Positions 26,625 through 34,448 of a stretch of DNA of 64,000 bases are shown here, piece by piece. Within the stretch, counting starts at the first letter, position 1. The number at the start of each line of letters is the position of its first letter. Under the pieces are notes generated by a model. That model searched no databases, was not told the DNA's origin, and was given only the letters and a program-made list of their open reading frames with translations. This DNA comes from JBDHAC01 sp039588215 (GTDB lineage: Bacteria; Gemmatimonadota; Gemmatimonadetes; Palauibacterales; Palauibacteraceae): assembly GCA_039588215.1 (NCBI GenBank), contig JBDHAD010000010.1:1-64000 (forward strand). The letters are read 5' to 3'. Position numbers and translations under genes: made by a program.

Positions 26625-27095
26625 ATGAGCGCACAAGTGGGCGACCTGGCCCCCACCTTCGAGCTTCCCCACCGACCCGGCGAGACGACCGATCTGTCGG
26701 ATCACCTCGGGAGAGAGAAGGTCGTCCTCCTCTTCATCCCGCTCGCCTTCAGCCCTGTTTGCACGACCGAGCTCGGCACGGTGCGTGACGCTTGGGAGGG
26801 GTGGGCGGATCTGGACGCGAGCGTATTCGCCATCTCGGTCGACAGCCCGTTCGTGACCGCGCACTTCCGCGATATCGAGGACTTCCCCTTTCCCGTCCTG
26901 TCAGATTTCAACAAGGACGTGAGTCGCACCTACGGAGTCCTCGCGGAAGACCTCGCGGGTCTCAAAGGCGTCGCGAAGAGGTCGGTCTTCGTGATCGGGG
27001 GTGACGGTCGGATCGCCTACGCATGGGTCTCCGAGGATGCCGGCGTCGAGCCCGACTACGACGCGGTGCGGGCGGCCGTCGCCGCAGCAGGCTGA
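26625..27095 (+). CDS. Peroxiredoxin (AhpC/TSA-type redoxin)
   Basis: 156 residues with a thioredoxin-like peroxidase fold: VGDLAPTFELP at the start and the peroxidatic motif PLAFSPVCTTEL (Cys near residue 46), in place of the more usual P-V-C-T of classic 2-Cys enzymes. There is no second conserved Cys, so it looks like a 1-Cys/AhpE-type enzyme needing an external thiol. It reduces hydroperoxides in the cytoplasm. AAAGGAG precedes the ATG. It follows the DUF2207 gene by 34 bases and may share its transcript. A perfect 13-bp hairpin follows. Confidence 0.88.
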   Translation: MSAQVGDLAPTFELPHRPGETTDLSDHLGREKVVLLFIPLAFSPVCTTELGTVRDAWEGWADLDASVFAISVDSPFVTAHFRDIEDFPFPVLSDFNKDVSRTYGVLAEDLAGLKGVAKRSVFVIGGDGRIAYAWVSEDAGVEPDYDAVRAAVAAAG

Positions 27096-27106
27096 TCGCG
27101 CACCCC

Positions 27107-27141
27107 CGACGGCCGGACCAGGTCGGCCGGTCCGGCCGTCG
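27107..27141 (+). terminator. Strong stem-loop after the peroxiredoxin gene
   Basis: CGACGGCCGGACC and its exact complement form a 13-bp stem around a 9-base loop, 11 bases after the stop codon. No T-run follows, so termination would need to be U-tract independent. Confidence 0.55.
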
Positions 27142-27625
27142 GTCGGCTCCGAGCCGTGGCAGCTCCCGTCCCCGCACGCTGGAGTCACCCAAGGGAGCGA
27201 AACGCCACACCGGCTAGCAGAAAGCCAAACCTCTCGGCGCCCCCGATCCGGCGGGCGTGGGACTCCCCTCGCCGCGCAGCCGGGTAGGGCGTAAGGATCG
27301 AGCTTCGCCGGAGAAGGCAGCGGGCCAATCGCGGTCCACACAGTGAACGCACATGTATAACAATGCTATGCAATGTTTTACATGCGTTCTTCTAATGTAC
27401 TGTATGTGGCCTTGGTCCCGAGCCACGGCGCGGCTCGATCCGGCTGTCGGCTGCTGGAGCTCCTGACCACCGCGCTGGCTACACCGGCGGTCAGCGGTGC
27501 CAGCCGACCCACGTGATCCTCCCCCGAGCCTGGCAAGCGGCTTGAACCCTTGAGACCCTGATCCGTCAGCGACTCGCTGGCTTGGAGCCCTCGCTGAGTG
27601 ACCCCGGTCATTCCGGATAGGTTAG
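27142..27625. other. Gene-free stretch before the diguanylate cyclase gene
   Basis: No gene is supported. Most of it is GC-rich, but 27351-27406 is a sharp AT-rich island carrying an inverted repeat (see 27352-27384). It is the likely control region of the GAF-GGDEF gene. Confidence 0.4.
27352..27384. promoter_or_regulatory. Inverted repeat in AT-rich island, possible operator
   Basis: CATGTATAAC (27352-27361) and GTTTTACATG (27375-27384) are complementary at 9 of 10 positions, with CAATG-CTATG-CAATG between them. The site lies about 240 bases upstream of the diguanylate cyclase start. The protein bound, if any, is unknown. Confidence 0.35.
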
Positions 27626-29158
27626 ATGAACGAGCTCGAGAGCCTGACGGCCCTCTACAACGCAACGCGTCGCATCGGCTTGATCGACAGCCTGGATGAC
27701 CTCCTCGAAACCGTCCTCGAGCAGGCACAGGAACTCATCGGATTCGATCACGGGGCCTTGATGCTCTACGATCGCGAATCCGGGCATCTCAAGGTCGCGC
27801 GGGTACGGGGCTACGGCGAGCGCGTGGGTGAGGTCCTGGCGATCACCCTTCCCCGGGGTCGCGGTCTCTCCGGATGGGCGGCCGAGCACCGACGAGCCGT
27901 CAGGGTGGCAGACGTGACCGAAGACCCGCGCTACGTAGCCGGCCTCCAGGAATGCCGTTCGAACCTCGCCGTACCCCTGCTTGTGGCGAATGAAGTCGCC
28001 GGCGTGATCAATGTCGAGTCCGAGCGGCGGGCCGCCTTCACCGAGACCCATGAGAAGCTCCTCACGGTACTCGGCTCTCAAGCCGCGTTGGCAATCCTCG
28101 CGGCGCGCACGAGCGATCGGCGACAACATCGAATCGATCAGCTAAACGCCCTGTACCGTATCAGCCAGCTCGCGAGCGGCCAGGACGACCTCGACAACAC
28201 GTTGACCGCGATCCTCGAGGTCACGGAGGAGCTGGTCCCGGAGGGGCATGTCGCAGTCTTACTGATCGACGCGGTCAGCCGCTCGCTCATCGTCCGGGCC
28301 GCAAGAGGATACTCGGAGGACGCGAACCAGCTCCGGATCCCCATCGGCGAGGGCGTGACCGGACGGTGTGCCGAAACGGGCGACGTGATCGTCGTCCACA
28401 ACCTGGCCGAGATCGAGGACTACATCGAGGGCGTGGAAGGAGCCCAGAGCGAGATCGCATTGCCGCTCAAGGTGGAAGGTCGAGTCATCGGCGTCCTGAA
28501 CGCGGAGTCGCGCTCGCCCGACGCGTACTCCGACGATGATGTGCGACCACTCAGCGTCGTGGCGCAGCAGGCCGCAGTCGTGATCCGTGCGGCGCAGCTG
28601 AACGAGGAAACCCGCCGGCTCGCTGTCACTGATCCTCTGACGGGGTTACACAACCGTCGTCATTTCGTCGAGAGCCTGGAGGAGCAGCTCCGCCGGGCCG
28701 GCCGGTACGGCAACCGCGTGGCCGTGATCCTGGTCGATTGCGATCACCTCAAATCGATCAACGATCGACATGGCCATCTGTCCGGCGACCGGGCCTTGCA
28801 GGCGGTCGCGGACGTCATGCGGATCACGTTGCGAGACACGGACGTCCTGGCTCGCCTGGGCGGAGATGAGTTCGCAGCCCTGGTGATCGAGGCGGACCCT
28901 GAACGCGCCGTCGCGGTGACTGATCGACTTCGGCGCCATGTTCAGGGTCTCACGCTGATGGCCGATGATGGCGCCGAGATCCGGCTGACAGTGTCCGCGG
29001 GGATCGCGTTCTATCCAGAGAGCGGCTCAGACGTGAAGAGCCTGCTTCGGGAGGCCGATGTAGCGCTGTACCGCGCCAAGCGCGAGGGGCGCGACCAGGC
29101 CGCGACAGCGCCGCTTCCACCACCCGACACGCCCGGCAAGAAGCTACCGCCGCGCTGA
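27626..29158 (+). CDS. Diguanylate cyclase with two GAF domains
   Basis: 510 residues with no transmembrane segment. GAF domain 1 is about residues 15-155 and GAF 2 about 175-325; both have the usual pattern of a variable core and an LPRGRGLSGWAA- or IPIGEGVTGRCA-type loop. The GGDEF domain (about 335-495) has DPLTGLHNRRHF, an intact active site RLGGDEF, and RDTD five residues upstream, which is the product-inhibition I-site. It should make c-di-GMP from two GTP in response to a small ligand or a redox/light cue bound by the GAF domains. No EAL domain is present. The ATG start fits the domain boundary. Confidence 0.93.
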   Translation: MNELESLTALYNATRRIGLIDSLDDLLETVLEQAQELIGFDHGALMLYDRESGHLKVARVRGYGERVGEVLAITLPRGRGLSGWAAEHRRAVRVADVTEDPRYVAGLQECRSNLAVPLLVANEVAGVINVESERRAAFTETHEKLLTVLGSQAALAILAARTSDRRQHRIDQLNALYRISQLASGQDDLDNTLTAILEVTEELVPEGHVAVLLIDAVSRSLIVRAARGYSEDANQLRIPIGEGVTGRCAETGDVIVVHNLAEIEDYIEGVEGAQSEIALPLKVEGRVIGVLNAESRSPDAYSDDDVRPLSVVAQQAAVVIRAAQLNEETRRLAVTDPLTGLHNRRHFVESLEEQLRRAGRYGNRVAVILVDCDHLKSINDRHGHLSGDRALQAVADVMRITLRDTDVLARLGGDEFAALVIEADPERAVAVTDRLRRHVQGLTLMADDGAEIRLTVSAGIAFYPESGSDVKSLLREADVALYRAKREGRDQAATAPLPPPDTPGKKLPPR

Positions 29159-29283
29159 GCAGAGCTCGATCGAACCCGTCGGCGTCGCGCCTCGGTCGTC
29201 GGCGCGTTGCGTACGTCGGGGGACGCCACGACCTTGGCTGACCACGCCGTTGCAGATCACGAACCGATTACCGGAGACGAGCG

Positions 29284-29619
29284 ATGAGCACACGTTTGTC
29301 GCAGATGCAGTGCGTACCCTGTCGAGGTGGCGTACCACCGCTCGAGGGAGAGGAGCTTCACCGGCTGCATTCTGAGCTGGGAGGCGGGTGGCAACTCCTC
29401 GATGGGCACCATCTGGAGAAGGAGTTCGAGTTTCCGGACTTCCGGACGGCACTCGATTTCACCAACCAGGTCGGCGAGCTAGCGGAGGCTCAGGATCATC
29501 ACCCCGACATCCACCTCCGGTGGGGCCGCGTCCGCGTCACCATCTGGACGCACAAGATCGATGGTCTCACGGAGAGCGATTTCGTGTTCGCCGCCAAGAC
29601 GGAGGGTTTGGCCGGCTGA
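29284..29619 (+). CDS. phhB: Pterin-4a-carbinolamine dehydratase
   Basis: 111 residues. The PCD/DCoH fold: EGEELHRLHSELGGGW, then FRTALDFTNQVGELAEAQDHHPDIHLRWGRV contains the catalytic E-x-x-x-H-H-P-D motif, and V-T-I-W-T-H carries the third conserved His. It dehydrates 4a-hydroxy-tetrahydropterin; other members act as partners of molybdopterin or folate enzymes. The N-terminus has a CVPC pair, unusual for the family. GGAGACGAG precedes the ATG. No aromatic amino acid hydroxylase lies in the window, so the physiological partner is unknown. Confidence 0.9.
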   Translation: MSTRLSQMQCVPCRGGVPPLEGEELHRLHSELGGGWQLLDGHHLEKEFEFPDFRTALDFTNQVGELAEAQDHHPDIHLRWGRVRVTIWTHKIDGLTESDFVFAAKTEGLAG

Positions 29620-29722
29620 GTGCGCCCGGGAGTCTCAAGGTGCAGCCCTTCACCTCGGGGGCCCCTGCTCTCGCAGCGGCGTGCCCCGCGGTTGCACGCG
29701 CGGCTGCGTGAGCCGCCTCGTG

Positions 29723-29738
29723 GAGGGTGATCACCCTC
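29723..29738. promoter_or_regulatory. 16-bp perfect palindrome, possible operator
   Basis: GAGGGTGATCACCCTC reads identically on both strands. It lies in the 219-base gap between phhB and the aspartoacylase-like gene, about 100 bases before the latter's start. This is a plausible dimeric-repressor site, but no matching regulator is nearby. Confidence 0.3.
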
Positions 29739-29838
29739 TTGTCCGCGGCGCACGAATCGCGCAAGCTGGCAGCCGTCACGGCGTGGCCTCGGTCGCGCCG
29801 TTCGCGTTTCAGGCTCTCGTGACTCCAGGGAGTGTCCC

Positions 29839-31122
29839 GTGACCATGTCGGAGAGCGCCTCCGCGCAAACCGTGGAGAGCGGTTTCACATACCGGCGCCT
29901 CATCGGCCGCTACGCGGGCGATCGGCCTGGCCCATTGCTTTTGTGCGTCGCCGGGCTGCATGGAAACGAACCGGCCGGGGTCACCGCGCTGGAGCACGTC
30001 ATGGATCTCATCCGGCGCAGGCGGCCGCGGATGCGGGGGGATCTCGTTGGCCTGGCCGGCAACCTCGGGGCCCTCGAGTGTGGTCGACGCTTCATCGATG
30101 AAGACCTGAACCGTATGTGGCAGCGAGCGCGCGTGGATGCCGTTCTCGCGCGCACGCGCCCGGTTGCGGGCGGAAACCCCGTGCCCGATTCAGCTGCGCC
30201 TGATCCGGCACCCGCTGCGCCCCTCGGGACGGCCGAGCTTCGGGAGCAACGCGAACTCCTGGAAGTGCTCGACCGGGAGCTCGATGAGGCTCGCGGCGAC
30301 GTGTTCGTGCTGGACTTGCACACGACCTCCGCGGAGAGCGCTCCGTTCGCCACACTCGGCGATACACGAGCGAACCGTGAGTTCGCGCTCATGCTGCCAC
30401 TCCCGGTAGTGCTTGGCCTTGAGGAGCAAATCGATGGCGCCATGCTCGAGCATTTGGACCAGCGCGGGTTTGTTGGAATCGGCATCGAAGGTGGTGAGCA
30501 CGAGGCCAAAGCCTCGGTGCAAGCCCATGAAGACTCGCTGTGGATCGCGCTGGCGGCTCTCGACATGGTTGCGGCCGCAGATATCCCCGACCTTGCGCAC
30601 CGCCGCGCGCGTCTCGCGCACGCCAGCCAGGGACTGCCGCGCGCGCTAGAGGTTCGGTACCGGCACGACATTCGGCCGGAAGACACGTTCAAGATGGTAC
30701 CGGGCTTCCGGAACTTCGAGCGGGTCGAGGCCGGGCAGGTAGTCGGAGCATCACGTTCGGGCCCCGTTGAAGCCCCGGAGAGCGGGCGGATCTTCCTGCC
30801 CCTCTATCAAGAGCTGGGCAATGACGGGTTCTTCATCGTACACGACGTGAATCCGGCCTGGCTTCGCGTCTCGGCTGTTCTGCGCGGACTCGGCGTGGAT
30901 CACCTGGCCCCGTTCATCCCCGGAGTGAAGAGACACCCGGAACGCGCCGGCGCCCTGGTCCTGCGTCTGGAACCGAGTCGGATACTGATCGGCATGCTCC
31001 ACTTGCTCGGCTTCAGAAAGCGGGTCGAGGCGGATCGTGTGCTCATGATCCGTCGGGCCGAGCACTCACCGCATGCTCCGGTGGAACACGTGGATCGGTA
31101 CTCGCCGCCCAGGGGAGACTGA
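29839..31122 (+). CDS. Succinylglutamate desuccinylase/aspartoacylase family hydrolase
   Basis: 427 residues. An M14-type zinc hydrolase fold: the first zinc motif is in GLHGNEPAG (HxxE, near residue 40), DLHTTSAES supplies the third ligand (near residue 158), and a conserved Glu appears to lie in IEGGEHEAK. The GTG start is preferred, with AGGGAG seven bases upstream; an ATG two codons later is possible. Members release an acyl or amino acid group from N-acyl amino acids; the N-terminal half is AstE/AspA-like, but the C-terminal 150 residues are longer than in AstE and of unknown role. It is cytoplasmic, with no arginine succinyltransferase genes nearby. Confidence 0.85.
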   Translation: MTMSESASAQTVESGFTYRRLIGRYAGDRPGPLLLCVAGLHGNEPAGVTALEHVMDLIRRRRPRMRGDLVGLAGNLGALECGRRFIDEDLNRMWQRARVDAVLARTRPVAGGNPVPDSAAPDPAPAAPLGTAELREQRELLEVLDRELDEARGDVFVLDLHTTSAESAPFATLGDTRANREFALMLPLPVVLGLEEQIDGAMLEHLDQRGFVGIGIEGGEHEAKASVQAHEDSLWIALAALDMVAAADIPDLAHRRARLAHASQGLPRALEVRYRHDIRPEDTFKMVPGFRNFERVEAGQVVGASRSGPVEAPESGRIFLPLYQELGNDGFFIVHDVNPAWLRVSAVLRGLGVDHLAPFIPGVKRHPERAGALVLRLEPSRILIGMLHLLGFRKRVEADRVLMIRRAEHSPHAPVEHVDRYSPPRGD

Positions 31123-31165
31123 CAGCCGGCCGGCGCGATTCAGGAGGTCGCTGGAAGACCGCGGG

Positions 31166-32659
31166 CTAGGTTTGGCGTCTGGAGGTCAGGGCCGCAGTGG
31201 CGAGATTCCGCAGGGCGACTCGATCCGGCTTTCCGGTCGTCGTTAGAGGCAACTGCCGGACGAACACCCACTCGCGCGGATATCGCGGTCCCGAGAGCTT
31301 TCGGCGCGCCCAGGCTGCTAAATCGGCCTCGAACTCCTCCGGCGCGCATGGCGGGCGTGCGACGATAAGAGCGACCACGCGCTCTCCCCAAACCTCGTCC
31401 GCGATCCCGACCACGCCAGCTGCCCGCACGCGGGGGTGAGTGACGAGGATGTGCTCCACTTCGGCCGGGTCCACGTTCGAACCGCCCGTGACGATTCGGC
31501 TGGCCACTCGCCCGGTGACCCACAGATGACCTTCCTCGTCGAGACGACCCCGATCGCCGGTTCGAACCTGGCCGTCTCGAACGCCTGTCAGCCCGCCCGC
31601 GTGCCCGAGGTAACCGAGCATGACCGTCGGCCCACCGACGCGGATCTCCCCATCCGTCGCGATCTGAATCTCCACCCCATCCAGCGGTGCTCCCGCTGTC
31701 CCCGCCTTCCGGCGCACGAGATCCGGTGGCGCGGTCGCCACCTGCGAAGCGGCTTCCGTGAGGCCGTACGTGAGAGCCAACGGCCAGCCCCGCTGGACCG
31801 CTCGACTCACGAGGGGGGCGGGGGTCGCGTCTCCACCCACGAGGACGCACCTGAGTCGGTCAGGGAGCGGCGCGTCCGAGTCTGCCTCGAGCAGATGGTC
31901 GAGCATCGCCGGGACGACAGATACGTGCGTGACCCTCGCACTCCGGAGGAGCTCGAGAAGATGACGTGGCTCGAAGCGGGGTGGAGCGAGCACGAGACGC
32001 CCGCCCGCCAGCGCGCAGCGCAGGATGATCGCCAGTCCGCCCACGTGCGCCAACCCGAGCGACGCCAGCCACGCGTCGTCCGAGCGAAACGCCAAACGCC
32101 CGTTCGCTGCTCCAGCGCTGTGGACCTGGCTCGCGAGGCTCAGGCAAACCACTCGAGGCGCGCCGGCGCTGCCCGATGTCCAAAGAAGTGTGTGGGCTTT
32201 GCTCGGTGCGCGCAGGGGCTCCATCGGCGTGACCGGTTGGAACAGCGAGAGCCCCGCTCCGCGCAAAGCCGCGAGCTCGACGTGCCGTTCCGTCCACCCC
32301 TCCGCGGGTGGTGGTGAGCCTGGCTCGGCGATCACCGCCGCGGGCCGCAGGCGTGTGAGGAAATTGGCTCGGTCCGTGGCGTTCCACCGCGGGTGCCCGG
32401 GCGCGAGAATACCGCCCAGGCGCGGCACGCTGTGCGCCGACGTAATCCCTGCGGGTGTCGCGTCTACCCAGGCTCCGACGATGCTGCCCGGCCCCAACCC
32501 GGACTCCGACAGGTGGGTCGCGAGCTCGTCGGCGCCGCGGTCGAGGGCCTCGTAGGTCCACTCTCGCTCACCGTCCTCGAGCGCGATGGCGCCTGGCCGC
32601 TGCCTGGACCGCAGGCGGAGCGGGTCGGCCGGTGCGTCCCCGTTCGTCGGGCTCGACAT
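31166..32659 (-). CDS. menE: o-Succinylbenzoate--CoA ligase
   Basis: 497 residues. An adenylate-forming enzyme that activates o-succinylbenzoate with ATP and CoA in menaquinone synthesis. Motifs: LLWTSGSAGAPR (P-loop; the usual Lys is Arg here), LTYGLTEAASQVAT, GDRGRLDEEGHLWVTGR and a C-terminal TTTGKPDR with the catalytic Lys. The ATG overlaps the menA stop by one base (TGATG), so translation is probably coupled. It is the last gene of the 17-gene minus-strand run. Position after menA, menB and menD supports MenE over a generic acyl-CoA ligase. Confidence 0.9.
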   Translation of the reverse strand: MSSPTNGDAPADPLRLRSRQRPGAIALEDGEREWTYEALDRGADELATHLSESGLGPGSIVGAWVDATPAGITSAHSVPRLGGILAPGHPRWNATDRANFLTRLRPAAVIAEPGSPPPAEGWTERHVELAALRGAGLSLFQPVTPMEPLRAPSKAHTLLWTSGSAGAPRVVCLSLASQVHSAGAANGRLAFRSDDAWLASLGLAHVGGLAIILRCALAGGRLVLAPPRFEPRHLLELLRSARVTHVSVVPAMLDHLLEADSDAPLPDRLRCVLVGGDATPAPLVSRAVQRGWPLALTYGLTEAASQVATAPPDLVRRKAGTAGAPLDGVEIQIATDGEIRVGGPTVMLGYLGHAGGLTGVRDGQVRTGDRGRLDEEGHLWVTGRVASRIVTGGSNVDPAEVEHILVTHPRVRAAGVVGIADEVWGERVVALIVARPPCAPEEFEADLAAWARRKLSGPRYPREWVFVRQLPLTTTGKPDRVALRNLATAALTSRRQT

Positions 32660-33585
32660 CACAACAGGCACCCGACTGCGAACAAAAGCCCGTACAGACC
32701 CGCCGCACGGGCGGTCACGCCCAACGCCGTGTTGAGCGCACGCGGGTCCCGGAACATCCACACCTCGCGCAGCGCCCCCAGCCCGCTCGAGAGCCCGACC
32801 AAGGCGAGGAGACACCCCACCGGCCAGTCGAAAACCCACACGCCGATCGCCGGAACGATGGCGCCGATTGCGAACAGCAGCGTGTACTCGATCTGGGAGC
32901 CCCGGCGCCCGAGGACCACCGCCATGGTCCGCTTCCCGACACGCGCGTCCGTCCCCACGTCGCGCAGGTTGTTCACGACGAGAATCGCGGTCGTGAGCGC
33001 ACCGACACCGGTGCCTGCGAGGAGGGTGCCTGGGGCCCACTCGTGGGCCTGCACGTAATACGTCCCGCCGACGGCCAGTAGCCCGAAAAAGAGAAACACG
33101 AACACATCACCGAGCCCGTGGTAGCCAAACGGCCATGGCCCGCCGGTATACGCGACTCCGGCCGCGATCGAGAACAGCCCGATCGCCAGGATGGGCCACC
33201 CGCCCACGTACACGAGATAGAAACCGAGGAGTACAGCCAGCCCGAAGGTCAGGATCGCACCCAGGCGCATTCGCTCCGGCGCGATCAATCCCGTCTGGGT
33301 GGCTCGGGGCATCCCGAGACGGTCGGGCGTGTCCGCGCCCCGCATGTGGTCGGAGTAGTCGTTGGCGAAATTGGTGCCGATCTGGATCAACACGGCGCAC
33401 GCCAGCGCGCAGGCGAACGGGAGGGCCGCAAAGCGGGCGTCGGACCAGGCCAGTCCACCCCCGATCAAAACGGGTCCTACGGCCGCCGGCAGTGTCTTCG
33501 GTCGTGCAGCCGTGGCCCAGGCGAGCACGGCGTTCGGTTCGGTGGCTGAATCGCTCGCGCTCGCCGAGTCCGTCAGGGACGCCAT
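32659..33585 (-). CDS. menA: 1,4-Dihydroxy-2-naphthoate polyprenyltransferase
   Basis: 308 residues. A UbiA-superfamily inner-membrane enzyme with about eight hydrophobic helices. The first Asp-rich motif NFANDYSDHMRGADTPDR (near residue 75) and the second, NNLRDVGTDARVGKRTMAV (near residue 207), bind the Mg-prenyl diphosphate. It attaches the isoprenoid tail to DHNA to give demethylmenaquinone. The start overlaps the menB end by 13 bases. The tail donor could be the product of the polyprenyl synthase at 54.9 kb. The first 20 residues are Ser/Ala/Asp-rich. Confidence 0.94.
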   Translation of the reverse strand: MASLTDSASASDSATEPNAVLAWATAARPKTLPAAVGPVLIGGGLAWSDARFAALPFACALACAVLIQIGTNFANDYSDHMRGADTPDRLGMPRATQTGLIAPERMRLGAILTFGLAVLLGFYLVYVGGWPILAIGLFSIAAGVAYTGGPWPFGYHGLGDVFVFLFFGLLAVGGTYYVQAHEWAPGTLLAGTGVGALTTAILVVNNLRDVGTDARVGKRTMAVVLGRRGSQIEYTLLFAIGAIVPAIGVWVFDWPVGCLLALVGLSSGLGALREVWMFRDPRALNTALGVTARAAGLYGLLFAVGCLL

Positions 33586-34409
33586 GGATACTTGCGGAAA
33601 TCCGGCTGTCGCTTCTCCAGGAACGCGTTGCGGCCCTCCTGCCCTTCCTCGGTCATATAGAACAGGAGCGTCGCGTTGCCCGCCAACTCCTGTAGACCCG
33701 CCTGGCCATCACAGTCGGCGTTGAACGCGGCTTTGAGGCATCGAATCGCGAGCGGGCTCTTCTCGAGGATCTCGCGAGCCCACTGGATCCCTTCCTCCTC
33801 GAGCCGTTCCACCGGAACGACCGCGTTCACGAGCCCCATCCGCTCGGCCTGCGCCGCGTCGTACTGGCGGCACAGATACCAGATCTCACGCGCCTTCTTC
33901 TGGCCCACGCAACGGGCCAGGTACGATGAGCCGAAACCTCCGTCGAAGCTCCCTACCTTGGGTCCGGTCTGCCCGAACACCGCGTTGTCAGCGGCGATCG
34001 TCAGATCGCAGACGACGTGGAGCACGTGCCCACCACCGATCGCATATCCGGCGACAAGCGCGATCACGGGCTTTGGCATGGAGCGGATCAGCCGCTGGAG
34101 CTCGAGCACGTTGAGGCGCGGCACTCCGTCCCGGCCCACGTATCCGGCCTCGCCGCGGACGCGCTGGTCTCCACCACTGCAAAACGCCCATTTCCCGTCC
34201 TTCGACGGGCCATTACCGGTGAACAAGACCACGCCGATGTCCGCATCATCCCGCGCATCAGCAAACGCCTCCAAGAGCTCGAACAACGTCTCGGGCCGGA
34301 AGGCGTTCCGTACTTCGGGACGATCGAACGCAATCCGCGCGATACCGTCAGCCTTCTGATACGTGATGTCTTCATACTCCCCGGCTGACTCCCATGCGAC
34401 ATCGCTCAT
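33573..34409 (-). CDS. menB: 1,4-Dihydroxy-2-naphthoyl-CoA synthase
   Basis: 278 residues of the crotonase fold. It cyclises o-succinylbenzoyl-CoA to DHNA-CoA. Seen: ITYQKADGIARIAFDRPEVRNAFRP, the oxyanion/active-site segment FCSGGDQRVRG, GYAIGGGHVLHVVCDLTIA, and QTGPKVGSFDGGFG with the MenB-specific Asp, plus a YPWRP-type C-terminus. It lies between menD (39-base gap) and menA (13-base overlap). The family match is full length with no missing motif. Confidence 0.95.
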   Translation of the reverse strand: MSDVAWESAGEYEDITYQKADGIARIAFDRPEVRNAFRPETLFELLEAFADARDDADIGVVLFTGNGPSKDGKWAFCSGGDQRVRGEAGYVGRDGVPRLNVLELQRLIRSMPKPVIALVAGYAIGGGHVLHVVCDLTIAADNAVFGQTGPKVGSFDGGFGSSYLARCVGQKKAREIWYLCRQYDAAQAERMGLVNAVVPVERLEEEGIQWAREILEKSPLAIRCLKAAFNADCDGQAGLQELAGNATLLFYMTEEGQEGRNAFLEKRQPDFRKYPWRP

Positions 34410-34448
34410 ATTGCCGTCTTCTCCTCTTTGGGCGGGCCGTTGATTCGC

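Noticed and set aside
31166..32659. MenE inactivated by Lys to Arg change in the P-loop
   Set aside because: Arg occurs at this position in some adenylate-forming enzymes, and the C-terminal catalytic Lys is present, so loss of activity is not supported.
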